Positions 35,675 through 45,502 of a stretch of 64,000 bases of DNA are shown piece after piece (position 1 is the first letter of the stretch; every line of letters starts with the position of its first letter). Where the stretch lies: assembly GCA_009837885.1 (NCBI GenBank), contig VXSP01000045.1:124001-188000 (forward strand), in the 5' to 3' direction. The notes under the pieces were generated by a model. That model was not told the origin of the DNA and did no database searches. It saw nothing but the letters and a program-made list of their open reading frames with translations. The position numbers and the translations under genes were made by a program. The stretch comes from Holophagales bacterium. GTDB taxonomy: Bacteria; Acidobacteriota; Thermoanaerobaculia; Multivoradales; Multivoraceae.

Positions 35675-36526
35675 TTGACGATCGCCACCGTCGGCCTGCT
35701 CCATCCAGGGGCGATGGGCGTCACCGCCGGCGCGGCGGTGCGAGAGCCGGTCCGGGTCGTGTGGGCGTCCGGGGGACGCAGCCGGGAGACCCGTGCCCGG
35801 GCCGCGGGCGCCGGTTTCGAGGATCTGGGCACGCTCGAAGCTGTGACCGCGGCATCCGACGCGGTGCTCTCGGTCTGCCCTCCTCACGGCGCACTGGCGC
35901 TCGCCGAGACCGTCGCCGCGACCGGTTTCGATGGCCTCTATGTCGATGCGAACGCGGTCTCGCCCGCGACGGCGCTCGAGATCGCGGCAGCCGCGGCGGC
36001 GGGCGGAGCTCGCTTCGTGGACGGCGGCATCGTCGGGCCGCCGGCGATCCGGCCGGGGACCACGCGCCTCTATCTCTCGGGAGACGCCGCGGTGGAGCTG
36101 GCGGCCCTGTTCGAGGACTCGGCCCTCGAGGCGATCGATCTCGAGGCGGACGTCGGCGCTGCTTCGGCGCTCAAGATGTGCTACGCCGGCTTCACCAAGG
36201 GCAGCGCGGCCTTGCTGCTTTCGCTGCGGGCCGCCGCGAGCGCATACGGCGTCGAGGGCGGTCTGCTCGGGGAATGGGCCAGATCGCAACCGGGCCTCGA
36301 GAAGAGGAGCGTGCGTGCGGCGGCCACGGCGGCACCCAAGGCATGGCGCTTCGCCGGCGAGATGGAGGAGATCGCCTCGACCCTCGAGGCGGCGGGGCTG
36401 CCGGATGGGTTCCATCGGGCCGCGGCGGAGGCCTACGTGCGGCTCGCCGGCTTTCGTGGCGAGCCGGAGGGGGTGGCAGTCGAGGAGGTCGTCGCGGCTT
36501 TGCTGAAACCGGCCGACGGCGCGTAA
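35675..36526 (+). CDS. NAD(P)-dependent dehydrogenase of the 6PGDH-like/DUF1932 type
   Basis: A 283-residue cytoplasmic protein. The N-terminal Rossmann part (TIATVGLLHPGAMGVTAGAAV) resembles the 3-hydroxyacid/6-phosphogluconate dehydrogenase fold, and FVDGGIVGPPAIRPGTTRLYLSG is the usual second strand cluster. The C-terminal helical half (SALKMCYAGFTKGSAALLLSLRAAA) is the DUF1932 domain, with the Lys in ALKMCYAG at the expected catalytic position. The start is TTG 35675; no ATG is available. The substrate is unknown. It is convergent with groEL and shares the terminator region at 36536-36564. Confidence 0.85.
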   Translation: MTIATVGLLHPGAMGVTAGAAVREPVRVVWASGGRSRETRARAAGAGFEDLGTLEAVTAASDAVLSVCPPHGALALAETVAATGFDGLYVDANAVSPATALEIAAAAAAGGARFVDGGIVGPPAIRPGTTRLYLSGDAAVELAALFEDSALEAIDLEADVGAASALKMCYAGFTKGSAALLLSLRAAASAYGVEGGLLGEWARSQPGLEKRSVRAAATAAPKAWRFAGEMEEIASTLEAAGLPDGFHRAAAEAYVRLAGFRGEPEGVAVEEVVAALLKPADGA

Positions 36527-36535
36527 CGAACAACG

Positions 36536-36564
36536 AAAAAGGGCGGCCCCGGAAGGCCGCCCTT
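36536..36564 (-). terminator. intrinsic terminator of groES-groEL
   Basis: GGGCGGCC (36541-36548) and GGCCGCCC (36555-36562) form an 8-pair stem with a 6-base loop. On the minus strand it is followed by five T residues (complement of 36536-36540), as expected 25-50 bases after the groEL stop. On the plus strand only TT follows, so it is mainly a minus-strand terminator. Confidence 0.85.
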
Positions 36565-36588
36565 GCTCGCTGCCGGTAGCCGGCCTGG

Positions 36589-38536
<1,948 letters not shown>

Positions 38537-38601
38537 CAGCGATCTCCTCCTCTTTGGGTTGGTGTCGGTGGATGTGGTTTTGTGGCCGGGCGAAGCGCCT
38601 G

Positions 38602-38628
38602 TTAGCACTCGCCCTGGGCGAGTGCTAA
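38602..38628 (-). promoter_or_regulatory. CIRCE operator (HrcA binding site)
   Basis: The exact consensus TTAGCACTC-N9-GAGTGCTAA is present 66-92 bases upstream of the groES start. HrcA repressor is known to bind this element and release it under heat stress. The N9 spacer (GCCCTGGGC) is itself palindromic, so the arms extend to 13 perfect pairs around a single central T. It abuts the -10 hexamer and should cover the transcription start. Confidence 0.97.
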
Positions 38629-38657
38629 CAATAGAAACATGGAAGCCCGAATGTCAA
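38628..38657 (-). promoter_or_regulatory. sigma-70-type promoter of groES-groEL
   Basis: Read on the minus strand: TTGACA (38657-38652), an 18-base spacer and TATTGT (38633-38628), with the last base shared with the CIRCE element. This is the clearest housekeeping promoter in the window. Overlap with CIRCE explains repression by steric block. Confidence 0.85.
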
Positions 38658-38764
38658 CAGTCCAGGACACTTCGCTGCGCGGCCGGCTCGCGGCACAGGC
38701 GGTAGAGTCTGCCGGTCCCGCTGACGCGGTCTCCGGTGCAGGGGACCGGAAAGGAGACTCGCCT

Positions 38765-40573
38765 GTGATCTGGCCTCAACGAAGAGAAGGCGACGCTGCG
38801 GCGATGGGGATCGCTCTGCTCGCTCTGCTGGCCGTGTTCGTCTGGCCGGCCGGCGGCGCGGCCCAGAGCGCTCCGACCGCGGCCGCCGTGCCGGTCGAGG
38901 AGTTCGAACTCGACAACGGCATGCGCTTCCTGCTCGTGAGCCGCCCGGAACTGACGACGGTGGCGGCGGCGTGGGTGGCCCACGTCGGTTCCGCTGACGA
39001 GCGGCCGGGGATCACCGGTCTCGCCCATTTCTTCGAGCACATGATGTTCAAGGGCACGCATACGATCGGCACGAAGGACATCGAGCGCGATCTCGAGATC
39101 ATCGCGGAGCAGGAGGCGGTTCAGGAGAAGATCCGCGCCGAACTGCGCGAGCAACGTCGCCGCTACCGGCTGGGCGAGATTAACGATCCCTACGATCCCG
39201 CGCACCGCACCGACACCTTGAACGCGCTGCGCGCGGAGTTCCAGGAACTCGTGGAAGAGCAGCGAGAGATCATGGTCAAGGATGAGCTGGACAAGGTCTA
39301 CACCGACGGCGGCGGCACGAGCCTGAACGCCTTCACCAGCAACGACTTCACGGTCTACATCAACCAGTTGCCGTCGAACCGGCTGGAACTCTGGTTCTGG
39401 CTCGAGTCGGATCGCCTGCTGAATCCGGTGTTCCGTGAGTTCTACGCCGAGCGCGACGTCGTCTACGAAGAGAGGCGCCTGCGCACCGAGTCGACGCCGA
39501 CCGGCCGCTACGACGAGCAGGCGGACGCCATGTTCTGGCAGTCCCACCCCTACAGTTGGCCGGTCATCGGCTGGGCTTCGGACCTGGAGGTGATCAGCAA
39601 GTCCCAGGCCGACGAGTTCTTCGCCACCTACTACGCGCCGAACAACCTGAGCGCCGTGCTGGTCGGCAACTTCGACCCGGTCGAAGTGCGGGAACTGGCG
39701 GAGCGCTACTTCGGCCGCCTCCCGCAGGCCGAGCGGCTTGTGCCTGATGTCGTCACGCTGGAAGCCGAGCAACTGGCCGAGAAGCGGATGACGGCCGAGT
39801 GCGACTGCCAGCCTCAGCTCCAGGTGCGTTACCACGCGGTGCCGTTCGGCCACGGCGACGGCTACGCGCTCGATGTCGTCGCGGGTGTTTTGAACGGCCG
39901 CACCGGCCGTCTCTACGAACAGATCGTGGAGGGCGCCGAGATCGCGTCCAACGCCAGCGCCTTCTACGAGGCGAGGAAGTACGCCGGCGTCTTCAATCTG
40001 CGCGCCGAGACGAAGGGCGATGCCACGCCCGAGCAACTCCTCGCCGCCTGGGACGGGATCGTCGCGGAACTGATCGCCGAGCCGGTGCCGGAGGACGAGC
40101 TGGCCAAGGTGAAGACCCGGGTGTCTGCCGACACGTACCGCCAGCTCCGGGATCCGTTCTTCCTGATGATCCAGTTGACGATCATGGACGCGCTGGGCGA
40201 CTGGCGCTACCTGAACACCGTCGCGGAGCGGACGAACGAGGTCACGGCCGAGGACGTGCAGCGCGTGGCGGCGAAGTACTTCGAGCCTTCGAAGCGCCTG
40301 GTCAGCCTGTACTACCGGAAGGCGGGAACCGACGCGACGGAGACGCCGGCCGAGCTCGAGGCCCTGCCGCCGGAGATGCGGACGGCTCTCATGTCCCAGG
40401 CCGAGGCGATCGCCCAGATCGAGGATCCTGCGCAACTCGAGATGGTCCTCCAGCAGATGGAGGCCCAGTCGGCCCAGGTGCCGGAAGAGATGCGCCCGGC
40501 GCTCGACTGGATGCGGGGCGTGATCGAGGGGCGGCTGGCCGAACTACAGGAAGATCAAGGAGGTGAGCAGTGA
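38765..40573 (+). CDS. exported M16-family zinc metallopeptidase (catalytic subunit)
   Basis: A 602-residue exported peptidase with a signal peptide (AMGIALLALLAVFVWPAGGAAQ). The inverted zinc motif HFFEH (88-92) is intact, followed by the M16B-type insertion rich in Glu/Arg (EQEAVQEKIRAELREQRRRYRLGE), where the third zinc ligand should lie further on. GTG 38765 was chosen because AAAGGAGA precedes it and it gives a normal signal peptide; upstream in-frame codons would lack one. Its stop overlaps the second M16 gene by four bases, so the pair probably forms a heterodimer in which this chain supplies zinc. Confidence 0.92.
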   Translation: MIWPQRREGDAAAMGIALLALLAVFVWPAGGAAQSAPTAAAVPVEEFELDNGMRFLLVSRPELTTVAAAWVAHVGSADERPGITGLAHFFEHMMFKGTHTIGTKDIERDLEIIAEQEAVQEKIRAELREQRRRYRLGEINDPYDPAHRTDTLNALRAEFQELVEEQREIMVKDELDKVYTDGGGTSLNAFTSNDFTVYINQLPSNRLELWFWLESDRLLNPVFREFYAERDVVYEERRLRTESTPTGRYDEQADAMFWQSHPYSWPVIGWASDLEVISKSQADEFFATYYAPNNLSAVLVGNFDPVEVRELAERYFGRLPQAERLVPDVVTLEAEQLAEKRMTAECDCQPQLQVRYHAVPFGHGDGYALDVVAGVLNGRTGRLYEQIVEGAEIASNASAFYEARKYAGVFNLRAETKGDATPEQLLAAWDGIVAELIAEPVPEDELAKVKTRVSADTYRQLRDPFFLMIQLTIMDALGDWRYLNTVAERTNEVTAEDVQRVAAKYFEPSKRLVSLYYRKAGTDATETPAELEALPPEMRTALMSQAEAIAQIEDPAQLEMVLQQMEAQSAQVPEEMRPALDWMRGVIEGRLAELQEDQGGEQ

Positions 40574-42093
40574 GCGTACGCGTCCTTGTGAGAGTGCTGG
40601 CTCTCGTCGCTTTCTGCCTCGGCCCGGCGTCGTCGGCCGGGGCCCAGGGCGACGCCGAGATCGTCGCGCACCCGAGTGAACTGACCTATGGTCCGCTGGA
40701 CTTCGAGCTGCCCGACGCGGACGGTTTTCGCCGCGAGCTGGCTGGAGGCGTTCCCGCCTACCTGGTGCCGGACCGTTCGCTGCCGCTGGTCGACATCACG
40801 GTGCGGTTTCGCATCGGGTCCTGGCTGGAGCCGGTCGATCAGACCGGGCTGGCCTCCCTGACCGGCGAACTGATGCGGACGGGCGGCGCCGGCGAGCTCG
40901 AGGCGAAGGCCTTCGACGAGGCGGTGGAGGCGGTTGCCGGCAACTTCTCGGCGTTCATCGGCAGCACGAGCGCCGGGATGTCGATGAACTGCCTGACGAC
41001 GGTGCTCGACGAGTGCCTCGACCTGTTTTTCTCCATGCTCACCGAGCCCCGCTTCGACGGCGACCGGCTGGACCTGGCGAAGGAGAACGAGCTGGAGAGC
41101 CTCAAGCAGCGCAACGACGATCCGGTCTCTGTGGCGGGCCGAGAGGGTCAGTGGCTGCTCTACGGTCCGGACCACGTGGACTCGCGCTTCGTCACCGCGG
41201 CGTCGCTGGAGGCGGTCGGCCGCGACGACCTGGTGGCGTTCCACCGGCGCTACGTCCATCCCGGTCATATGGTCGTGGCGGCCGCCGGCGACTTCGACAG
41301 CGACGAACTCGCGGCCAAGCTCTCGGCACTGCTCGGGCGCTTCGGGAAAGAGGGCCGCGACCAGGCGCCGTGGCCGCCCCAGGGAGCGGCGTACGAGCCG
41401 GCGCCCGGCGTCTATGTGGCCCAGCAGGACATCCCGCAGGGGCGCGTGCAGATCGGCCACCGCACCTTCCAGCGCGAGGACTGGGGTCATCCCGACCACT
41501 TCGCGCTGTCGATGATGGACGGGGTGCTCGGCAACGGCGGCTTCACCACCCGGCTGATGAAGCGGATCCGTTCGGACGAGGGGCTGGCCTACGGCGCCTA
41601 CTCCAACTTCCGCATCGGCAGCTACTGGCCGAGCAACCTGAGCATCACGTTCCAGTCAAAGAGCGAGACGGTCGCCTTCGCGGCGAAGATCGCGCTTGAA
41701 GAGGTCGACCGGATGCGAATGGAACTCGTCCCCGAAGACGAACTCCAGACGGTCAAGGCGGCGGCGATCGAGACCTTCCCGAGCAACTTCGAGTCGGCCG
41801 CGGCCATCGCTTCCATCTTCGCCCAAGACGAGTTCCTGGGCCGCCCCCACGACTACTGGCGGACCTACCGCGCGAACGTCGAGGCGGTGACGCCGGCCGA
41901 CGTCAAGCGCGTGGCCGAGCGGCATCTCCTGCCCGACAGGCTGGTCATGTTGATCGTCGGCGACTGGGAGGAGATCGAGCCGGGCGACGCCGACGGCCGC
42001 GCCACGATGGCCGAGGTGGCCGGAAAGATCGGCGGCGGCGTCACCATGCTGCCGGAGCGGGATCCCGTGACTCTGGAAACGGTGAGCCAGTGA
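40570..42093 (+). CDS. exported M16-family protein lacking the zinc motif (partner subunit)
   Basis: A 507-residue exported M16 homologue. At the position of HxxEH it reads GLASLTGELMRTGG, so it cannot bind zinc. It keeps the C-terminal substrate-binding motif (RIRSDEGLAYGAYSNFRIGSYW). In known M16B heterodimers one chain carries the zinc site and the other the Arg/Tyr motif, which is the division seen here. The GTG start (40570) overlaps the upstream stop and is preceded by a full 10-base anti-SD match, AAGGAGGTGA (40557-40566). Confidence 0.92.
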   Translation: MSVRVLVRVLALVAFCLGPASSAGAQGDAEIVAHPSELTYGPLDFELPDADGFRRELAGGVPAYLVPDRSLPLVDITVRFRIGSWLEPVDQTGLASLTGELMRTGGAGELEAKAFDEAVEAVAGNFSAFIGSTSAGMSMNCLTTVLDECLDLFFSMLTEPRFDGDRLDLAKENELESLKQRNDDPVSVAGREGQWLLYGPDHVDSRFVTAASLEAVGRDDLVAFHRRYVHPGHMVVAAAGDFDSDELAAKLSALLGRFGKEGRDQAPWPPQGAAYEPAPGVYVAQQDIPQGRVQIGHRTFQREDWGHPDHFALSMMDGVLGNGGFTTRLMKRIRSDEGLAYGAYSNFRIGSYWPSNLSITFQSKSETVAFAAKIALEEVDRMRMELVPEDELQTVKAAAIETFPSNFESAAAIASIFAQDEFLGRPHDYWRTYRANVEAVTPADVKRVAERHLLPDRLVMLIVGDWEEIEPGDADGRATMAEVAGKIGGGVTMLPERDPVTLETVSQ

Positions 42094-42127
42094 GGCCCGG
42101 CGCAGTGGTCGGGCCGGCCTGACCCCG

Positions 42128-43486
42128 ATGCTGGCCTCGCTCGACCGGTTCCTGGAAACCGCCGTCGGCTACGCCTGGGGCATGCCCCTCGTCGTGCTCC
42201 TGATCGGCTCGGGCGCGTTCTTCTGCCTCTACGTGCGCCTGCGGCCGCTGCTCCACATGGGGCACGCGACCGCGGTCACGCTCGGGAAGTACGACTCGCC
42301 GGACGATCCCGGGCACATCAGCCACTTCCAGGCCCTGTCGACGGCGCTGGCCGCCACGATCGGGGTCGGCAACATCGGCGGCGTCGCGATCGCGGTCACC
42401 CAGGGTGGCGCCGGCGCGGTGTTCTGGATGTGGGTGGCGGCGGTCGTCGGCATGGGCACCAAGTTCTTCTCCTGCACGCTGTCGCAGATTTACCGCGGCC
42501 GGGACGAAAGGGGCGCGCTCCTCGGCGGCACGATGTACACGATCGAACTCGGTCTCGGGAAGAAGTTCAAGCCGCTGGCGATCATGTTCTGCACGTTCGG
42601 CCTGTTCGGCTGCCTGCCGATGTTCCAGAGCAACCAGGTGGCGGAACTCCTGAACGCCCAGTTCGGACTCGATCCGATCCTGACCGGCGTGGGCTGCGTG
42701 GCCCTGGTCGCGCTGGTCGCGTTCGGTGGCGTCGAACGGATCGGCGCGGTGACGGGACGCTTCGTGCCGGTCATGTGTGTCCTGTACCTGGGCATGGCGC
42801 TCTGTGTGCTGTTCGTGCGCTCGGACATCGCGGTGGAGGTGTTCGGCCGCATCTTCCGCGAAGCCTTCACCGGCACCGCCGCAGCGGGCGGCGCGATGGG
42901 GATCGGCTTCCAGCAGGCGATGATGATCGGTGTCCGTCGAGCGGCCTTCTCGAACGAAGCGGGCCTCGGCACGGCGCCGCTCGCGCACGGCGCGGCGAGG
43001 ACGAACGAACCCGTGCGCGAGGGCCTGGTGGCGATGCTCGGCCCCTTCATCGACACGATCGTCGTCTGCTCCCTCACCGCCTTCGTCATCCTCTCGAGCG
43101 GCCTCGAAACCGTCGGCGAGATCACCGGGGTGTCGCTGACCGCGGACGCGGTCCAGAGCGCCCTGGGCGCACCGGGCCGCGCCCTGCTGGTGCTGATCGT
43201 GATGATGTTCGCGATCTCCACGATGGTCAGCTACTCGTACTACGGCAAGCGCTGCTTCGCTTACCTGTTCGGCGCGAAGCGGGACGGGCTCTACACCTGG
43301 TTCTACCTCCTCGGCATCTTCGTCGGCGCCTGGTGGAGCGCCAGCATGGTGATCAACATGATCGACACCGCCCTGGCCATGATGGCGGTGCCGAACCTGA
43401 TCGCAACGCTGCTCCTGGCGCCCAAGGTGAAGGCGGCGGCGACCGACTACTTCGACCGGCTGCGGGCGGAGCGAAGGGGTTCTTGA
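42128..43486 (+). CDS. alanine/glycine:sodium symporter (AGCS) family protein
   Basis: A 452-residue membrane transporter. The family signature ALSTALAATIGVGNIGGVAIAVTQGGAGAVFWMW is conserved, as are GTMYTIELGLGKKF and FSNEAGLGTAPLAHGAARTNEPVREGLVAMLGPFIDT. Members import alanine or glycine with Na+. Several hydrophobic segments span the chain, the C-terminus being cytoplasmic and basic. The gene is followed by an overlapping or closely spaced exported protein. No regulator is adjacent. Confidence 0.95.
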   Translation: MLASLDRFLETAVGYAWGMPLVVLLIGSGAFFCLYVRLRPLLHMGHATAVTLGKYDSPDDPGHISHFQALSTALAATIGVGNIGGVAIAVTQGGAGAVFWMWVAAVVGMGTKFFSCTLSQIYRGRDERGALLGGTMYTIELGLGKKFKPLAIMFCTFGLFGCLPMFQSNQVAELLNAQFGLDPILTGVGCVALVALVAFGGVERIGAVTGRFVPVMCVLYLGMALCVLFVRSDIAVEVFGRIFREAFTGTAAAGGAMGIGFQQAMMIGVRRAAFSNEAGLGTAPLAHGAARTNEPVREGLVAMLGPFIDTIVVCSLTAFVILSSGLETVGEITGVSLTADAVQSALGAPGRALLVLIVMMFAISTMVSYSYYGKRCFAYLFGAKRDGLYTWFYLLGIFVGAWWSASMVINMIDTALAMMAVPNLIATLLLAPKVKAAATDYFDRLRAERRGS

Positions 43487-44154
43487 ACCCGCCGGCGGGC
43501 GGCGCCATGGAACGAGCGGCGGGCGCCGTTGCGGTCTGTCTCGCGCTCGCCGTCGCTCCGGTGCGGGCGATCGATCCATGTGAGGTCGATCTCGGATCGG
43601 CGACAGAAGAACGTCTCAGCGACAGGGCCCCGACATGGGACTTGCCTGCGGTTGGGAAGTGGCGCGTGTTGAGACGTGAAGCAGCGGGCCGCATCCGGGA
43701 GGGCTGCGGTCTCGGGGTCATCGAAGCACCCTTGAGTGCGGTACGGGACGTCGTCGACGCGGCGGCGGACTTCGCCCAGTTCATGCCGCGTGTTCTCGAA
43801 TCCGACGTCGAGCCGGTCTCCCCAGGCGTCTACCTGAACCGGCAGATCCTGGACATGCCGTTCCCGGTCGAGGATCGGCGCTACACGGTTCGGGTAGAGA
43901 CCGGCGCCGTCGAGACCGGTGCCGGCACCGGCTGGCAGGCTCGCTGGACCTACGTGGAGGGTTCCGGGAACGTGCGGGAGAGCAGGGGCTCCTGGACGTT
44001 GATTCCGCTTGATTCCGAGCGGACCGTCGTCGTCTACCGTGTGCTGACCGACCCGGGCGGCCGCCTCCCGGCGTGGATCGTGGACTACACGGCGCCGCGC
44101 GCGCTGCGGCGCGTGCTGGCGGCGGTGCGGGAGAGAGTGCTGTCGCGCGAGTGA
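43483..44154 (+). CDS. exported SRPBCC/START-like protein
   Basis: A protein of about 223 residues with a signal peptide (GAVAVCLALAVAPVRA) and a C-terminal part (APLSAVRDVVDAAADFAQFMPRVLESDVEPVS, then GSWTLIPLDSERTVVVYRVLTDPGGRLPAWIVDYTAP) that reads like a START/polyketide-cyclase fold for hydrophobic ligands. TTG 43483 overlaps the symporter stop (TTGA) and follows GAAGGGG; ATG 43507 is the alternative. The role is unknown; membrane-lipid or hydrophobic-ligand binding is the family expectation. Confidence 0.75.
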   Translation: MNPPAGGAMERAAGAVAVCLALAVAPVRAIDPCEVDLGSATEERLSDRAPTWDLPAVGKWRVLRREAAGRIREGCGLGVIEAPLSAVRDVVDAAADFAQFMPRVLESDVEPVSPGVYLNRQILDMPFPVEDRRYTVRVETGAVETGAGTGWQARWTYVEGSGNVRESRGSWTLIPLDSERTVVVYRVLTDPGGRLPAWIVDYTAPRALRRVLAAVRERVLSRE

Positions 44155-44192
44155 GTGGAACGCCGGCGCACCCAGTCTGGACACGTCGCCGG

Positions 44193-45443
44193 CTAGTTCG
44201 CGCCGCCCAGCACGATCACCACGTTCTGGCCGCCGAAGCCGAAGGCGTTGACCAGCGCCACGCCGGTGGAGTGGGCCCGGGCCCGGTTCGGAACGTAGTC
44301 CAGGTCGCAGTCCGGGTCCGGCCGGTCCAGGTTGATCGTCGGCGGGATCGTCCCTTCCTCGATCGTCTTGACCGCCGCCAGGGCGGACACCGCTCCGGCC
44401 GCTCCGAGCATGTGCCCGACTTGCGATTTGGTGGCGGTGACCGCGACCTCCGGGGCCCGGCCGGCGAGCGCCTTCTTGATGGCCAGCGTTTCCGCCACGT
44501 CGCCGAGCGGCGTGGCGGTGCCGTGGGCGAAGACGGCGTCGACCTCGCCGGGGTCGGTGCGGCTCGATTCGAGGGCCCTGCTCATCGCGGCCGCTGCGCC
44601 GGACCCGTCGGGACGAGGGGCGGTCAGGTGGTGGGCGTCGGCGGTGACGGCGCCGCCCCGGACCTCGGCGTAGACCCTGGCGCCCCGTTGCTCCGCGTGG
44701 CGCTCGGTCTCGACGACGAAGGCGACACCGCCCTCGCCGAACACGAAACCGTCACGATCGGCGTCGAACGGCCGGCTTGCCGCCTTCGGGTCGTCGTTGC
44801 GGGTCGAGAGGGCTTGCAGGCGGGAGAAGGTGGCGATGATCAGCGGCGTGATGCCCGCCTCGGTGCCGCCGGCGATGACTGCGTCGACTTCGCCGGAGCG
44901 CAGGAGCCGGTAGGCCTCGAGCAGCGCGTAGTTGCCGCTGGCGCAGGCCAGGGTCGAGGTCGTGGTCGGCCCGGTCAGCCCGAGTTCGATCGAGATCAGG
45001 CAGGACACGGCGTTCGGCATCACGTCGGTGACCAGGAAGGGATTGGCCTGCTGCGGCCCCCGCGCGACCAGTCGGCGTGTGCCGGTCTCCATGCTTGCCA
45101 GGCCTCCGCCGCCGGTGTTGAACGTGATGCCGCAGCGGTGCGCCGTGGCGGGTTCGATGGCGAGTTCCGCGTCGGCGACGGCCTGCTTGGCGGAAGCCAC
45201 GGCGAAGTGGGTCGCGCGCGCGAGGCGTCGAGCCGCTTTGCCCTCCAGCCACTCCCTGGCCTCGAAGTCGCGAACCTCGCAGGCGATCTTCACCTTGAAG
45301 CCGTCGGTGTCGAACGCGGTGATCGGCCCGGCGCCCGAGTCGCCGGCCTTCATCCGGCGCCAGAAGGTGTCCACGTCGTTGCCGACAGGGGTCACCGCGC
45401 CGAGTCCGGTGATCACGATCCGGCCGTTGTCCGTCGCGGGCAT
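44193..45443 (-). CDS. beta-ketoacyl-ACP synthase II-like protein
   Basis: A 416-residue thiolase-fold condensing enzyme, closest in pattern to FabF. The catalytic triad is Cys167 (TLACASGNY), His307 (AHGTATPLGD) and His344 (KSQVGHMLGAAGA), with Lys339. The N-terminal RIVITGLGAVTPVGNDVDTFW and the C-terminal NAFGFGGQNVVIVLGG are typical. It elongates acyl-ACP in fatty acid or polyketide synthesis. LACAS replaces the more usual TACA around the Cys. No fab cluster or acyl carrier protein is adjacent, so it is probably an additional, specialised copy. It is convergent with the preceding gene. Confidence 0.93.
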   Translation of the reverse strand: MPATDNGRIVITGLGAVTPVGNDVDTFWRRMKAGDSGAGPITAFDTDGFKVKIACEVRDFEAREWLEGKAARRLARATHFAVASAKQAVADAELAIEPATAHRCGITFNTGGGGLASMETGTRRLVARGPQQANPFLVTDVMPNAVSCLISIELGLTGPTTTSTLACASGNYALLEAYRLLRSGEVDAVIAGGTEAGITPLIIATFSRLQALSTRNDDPKAASRPFDADRDGFVFGEGGVAFVVETERHAEQRGARVYAEVRGGAVTADAHHLTAPRPDGSGAAAAMSRALESSRTDPGEVDAVFAHGTATPLGDVAETLAIKKALAGRAPEVAVTATKSQVGHMLGAAGAVSALAAVKTIEEGTIPPTINLDRPDPDCDLDYVPNRARAHSTGVALVNAFGFGGQNVVIVLGGAN

Positions 45444-45502
45444 CGCGCGAGGATAGCGCCGCTGCCTGCGCTACGCTCGCCGTTCGCCATTCAGGAGCCC
45501 TG

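Noticed and set aside
38639..38764. Longer 5' end for the zinc-bearing M16 gene starting at ATG 38639
   Set aside because: It would begin inside the groES-groEL promoter region, has no signal peptide at its N-terminus and ignores the well-placed AAAGGAGA before GTG 38765.
44162..44193. GCCGGCG and CGCCGGC arms as a terminator between convergent genes
   Set aside because: The 18-base loop is long, there is no T-tract, and the right arm runs into the stop codon of the FabF-like gene; such arms are frequent by chance in GC-rich DNA.
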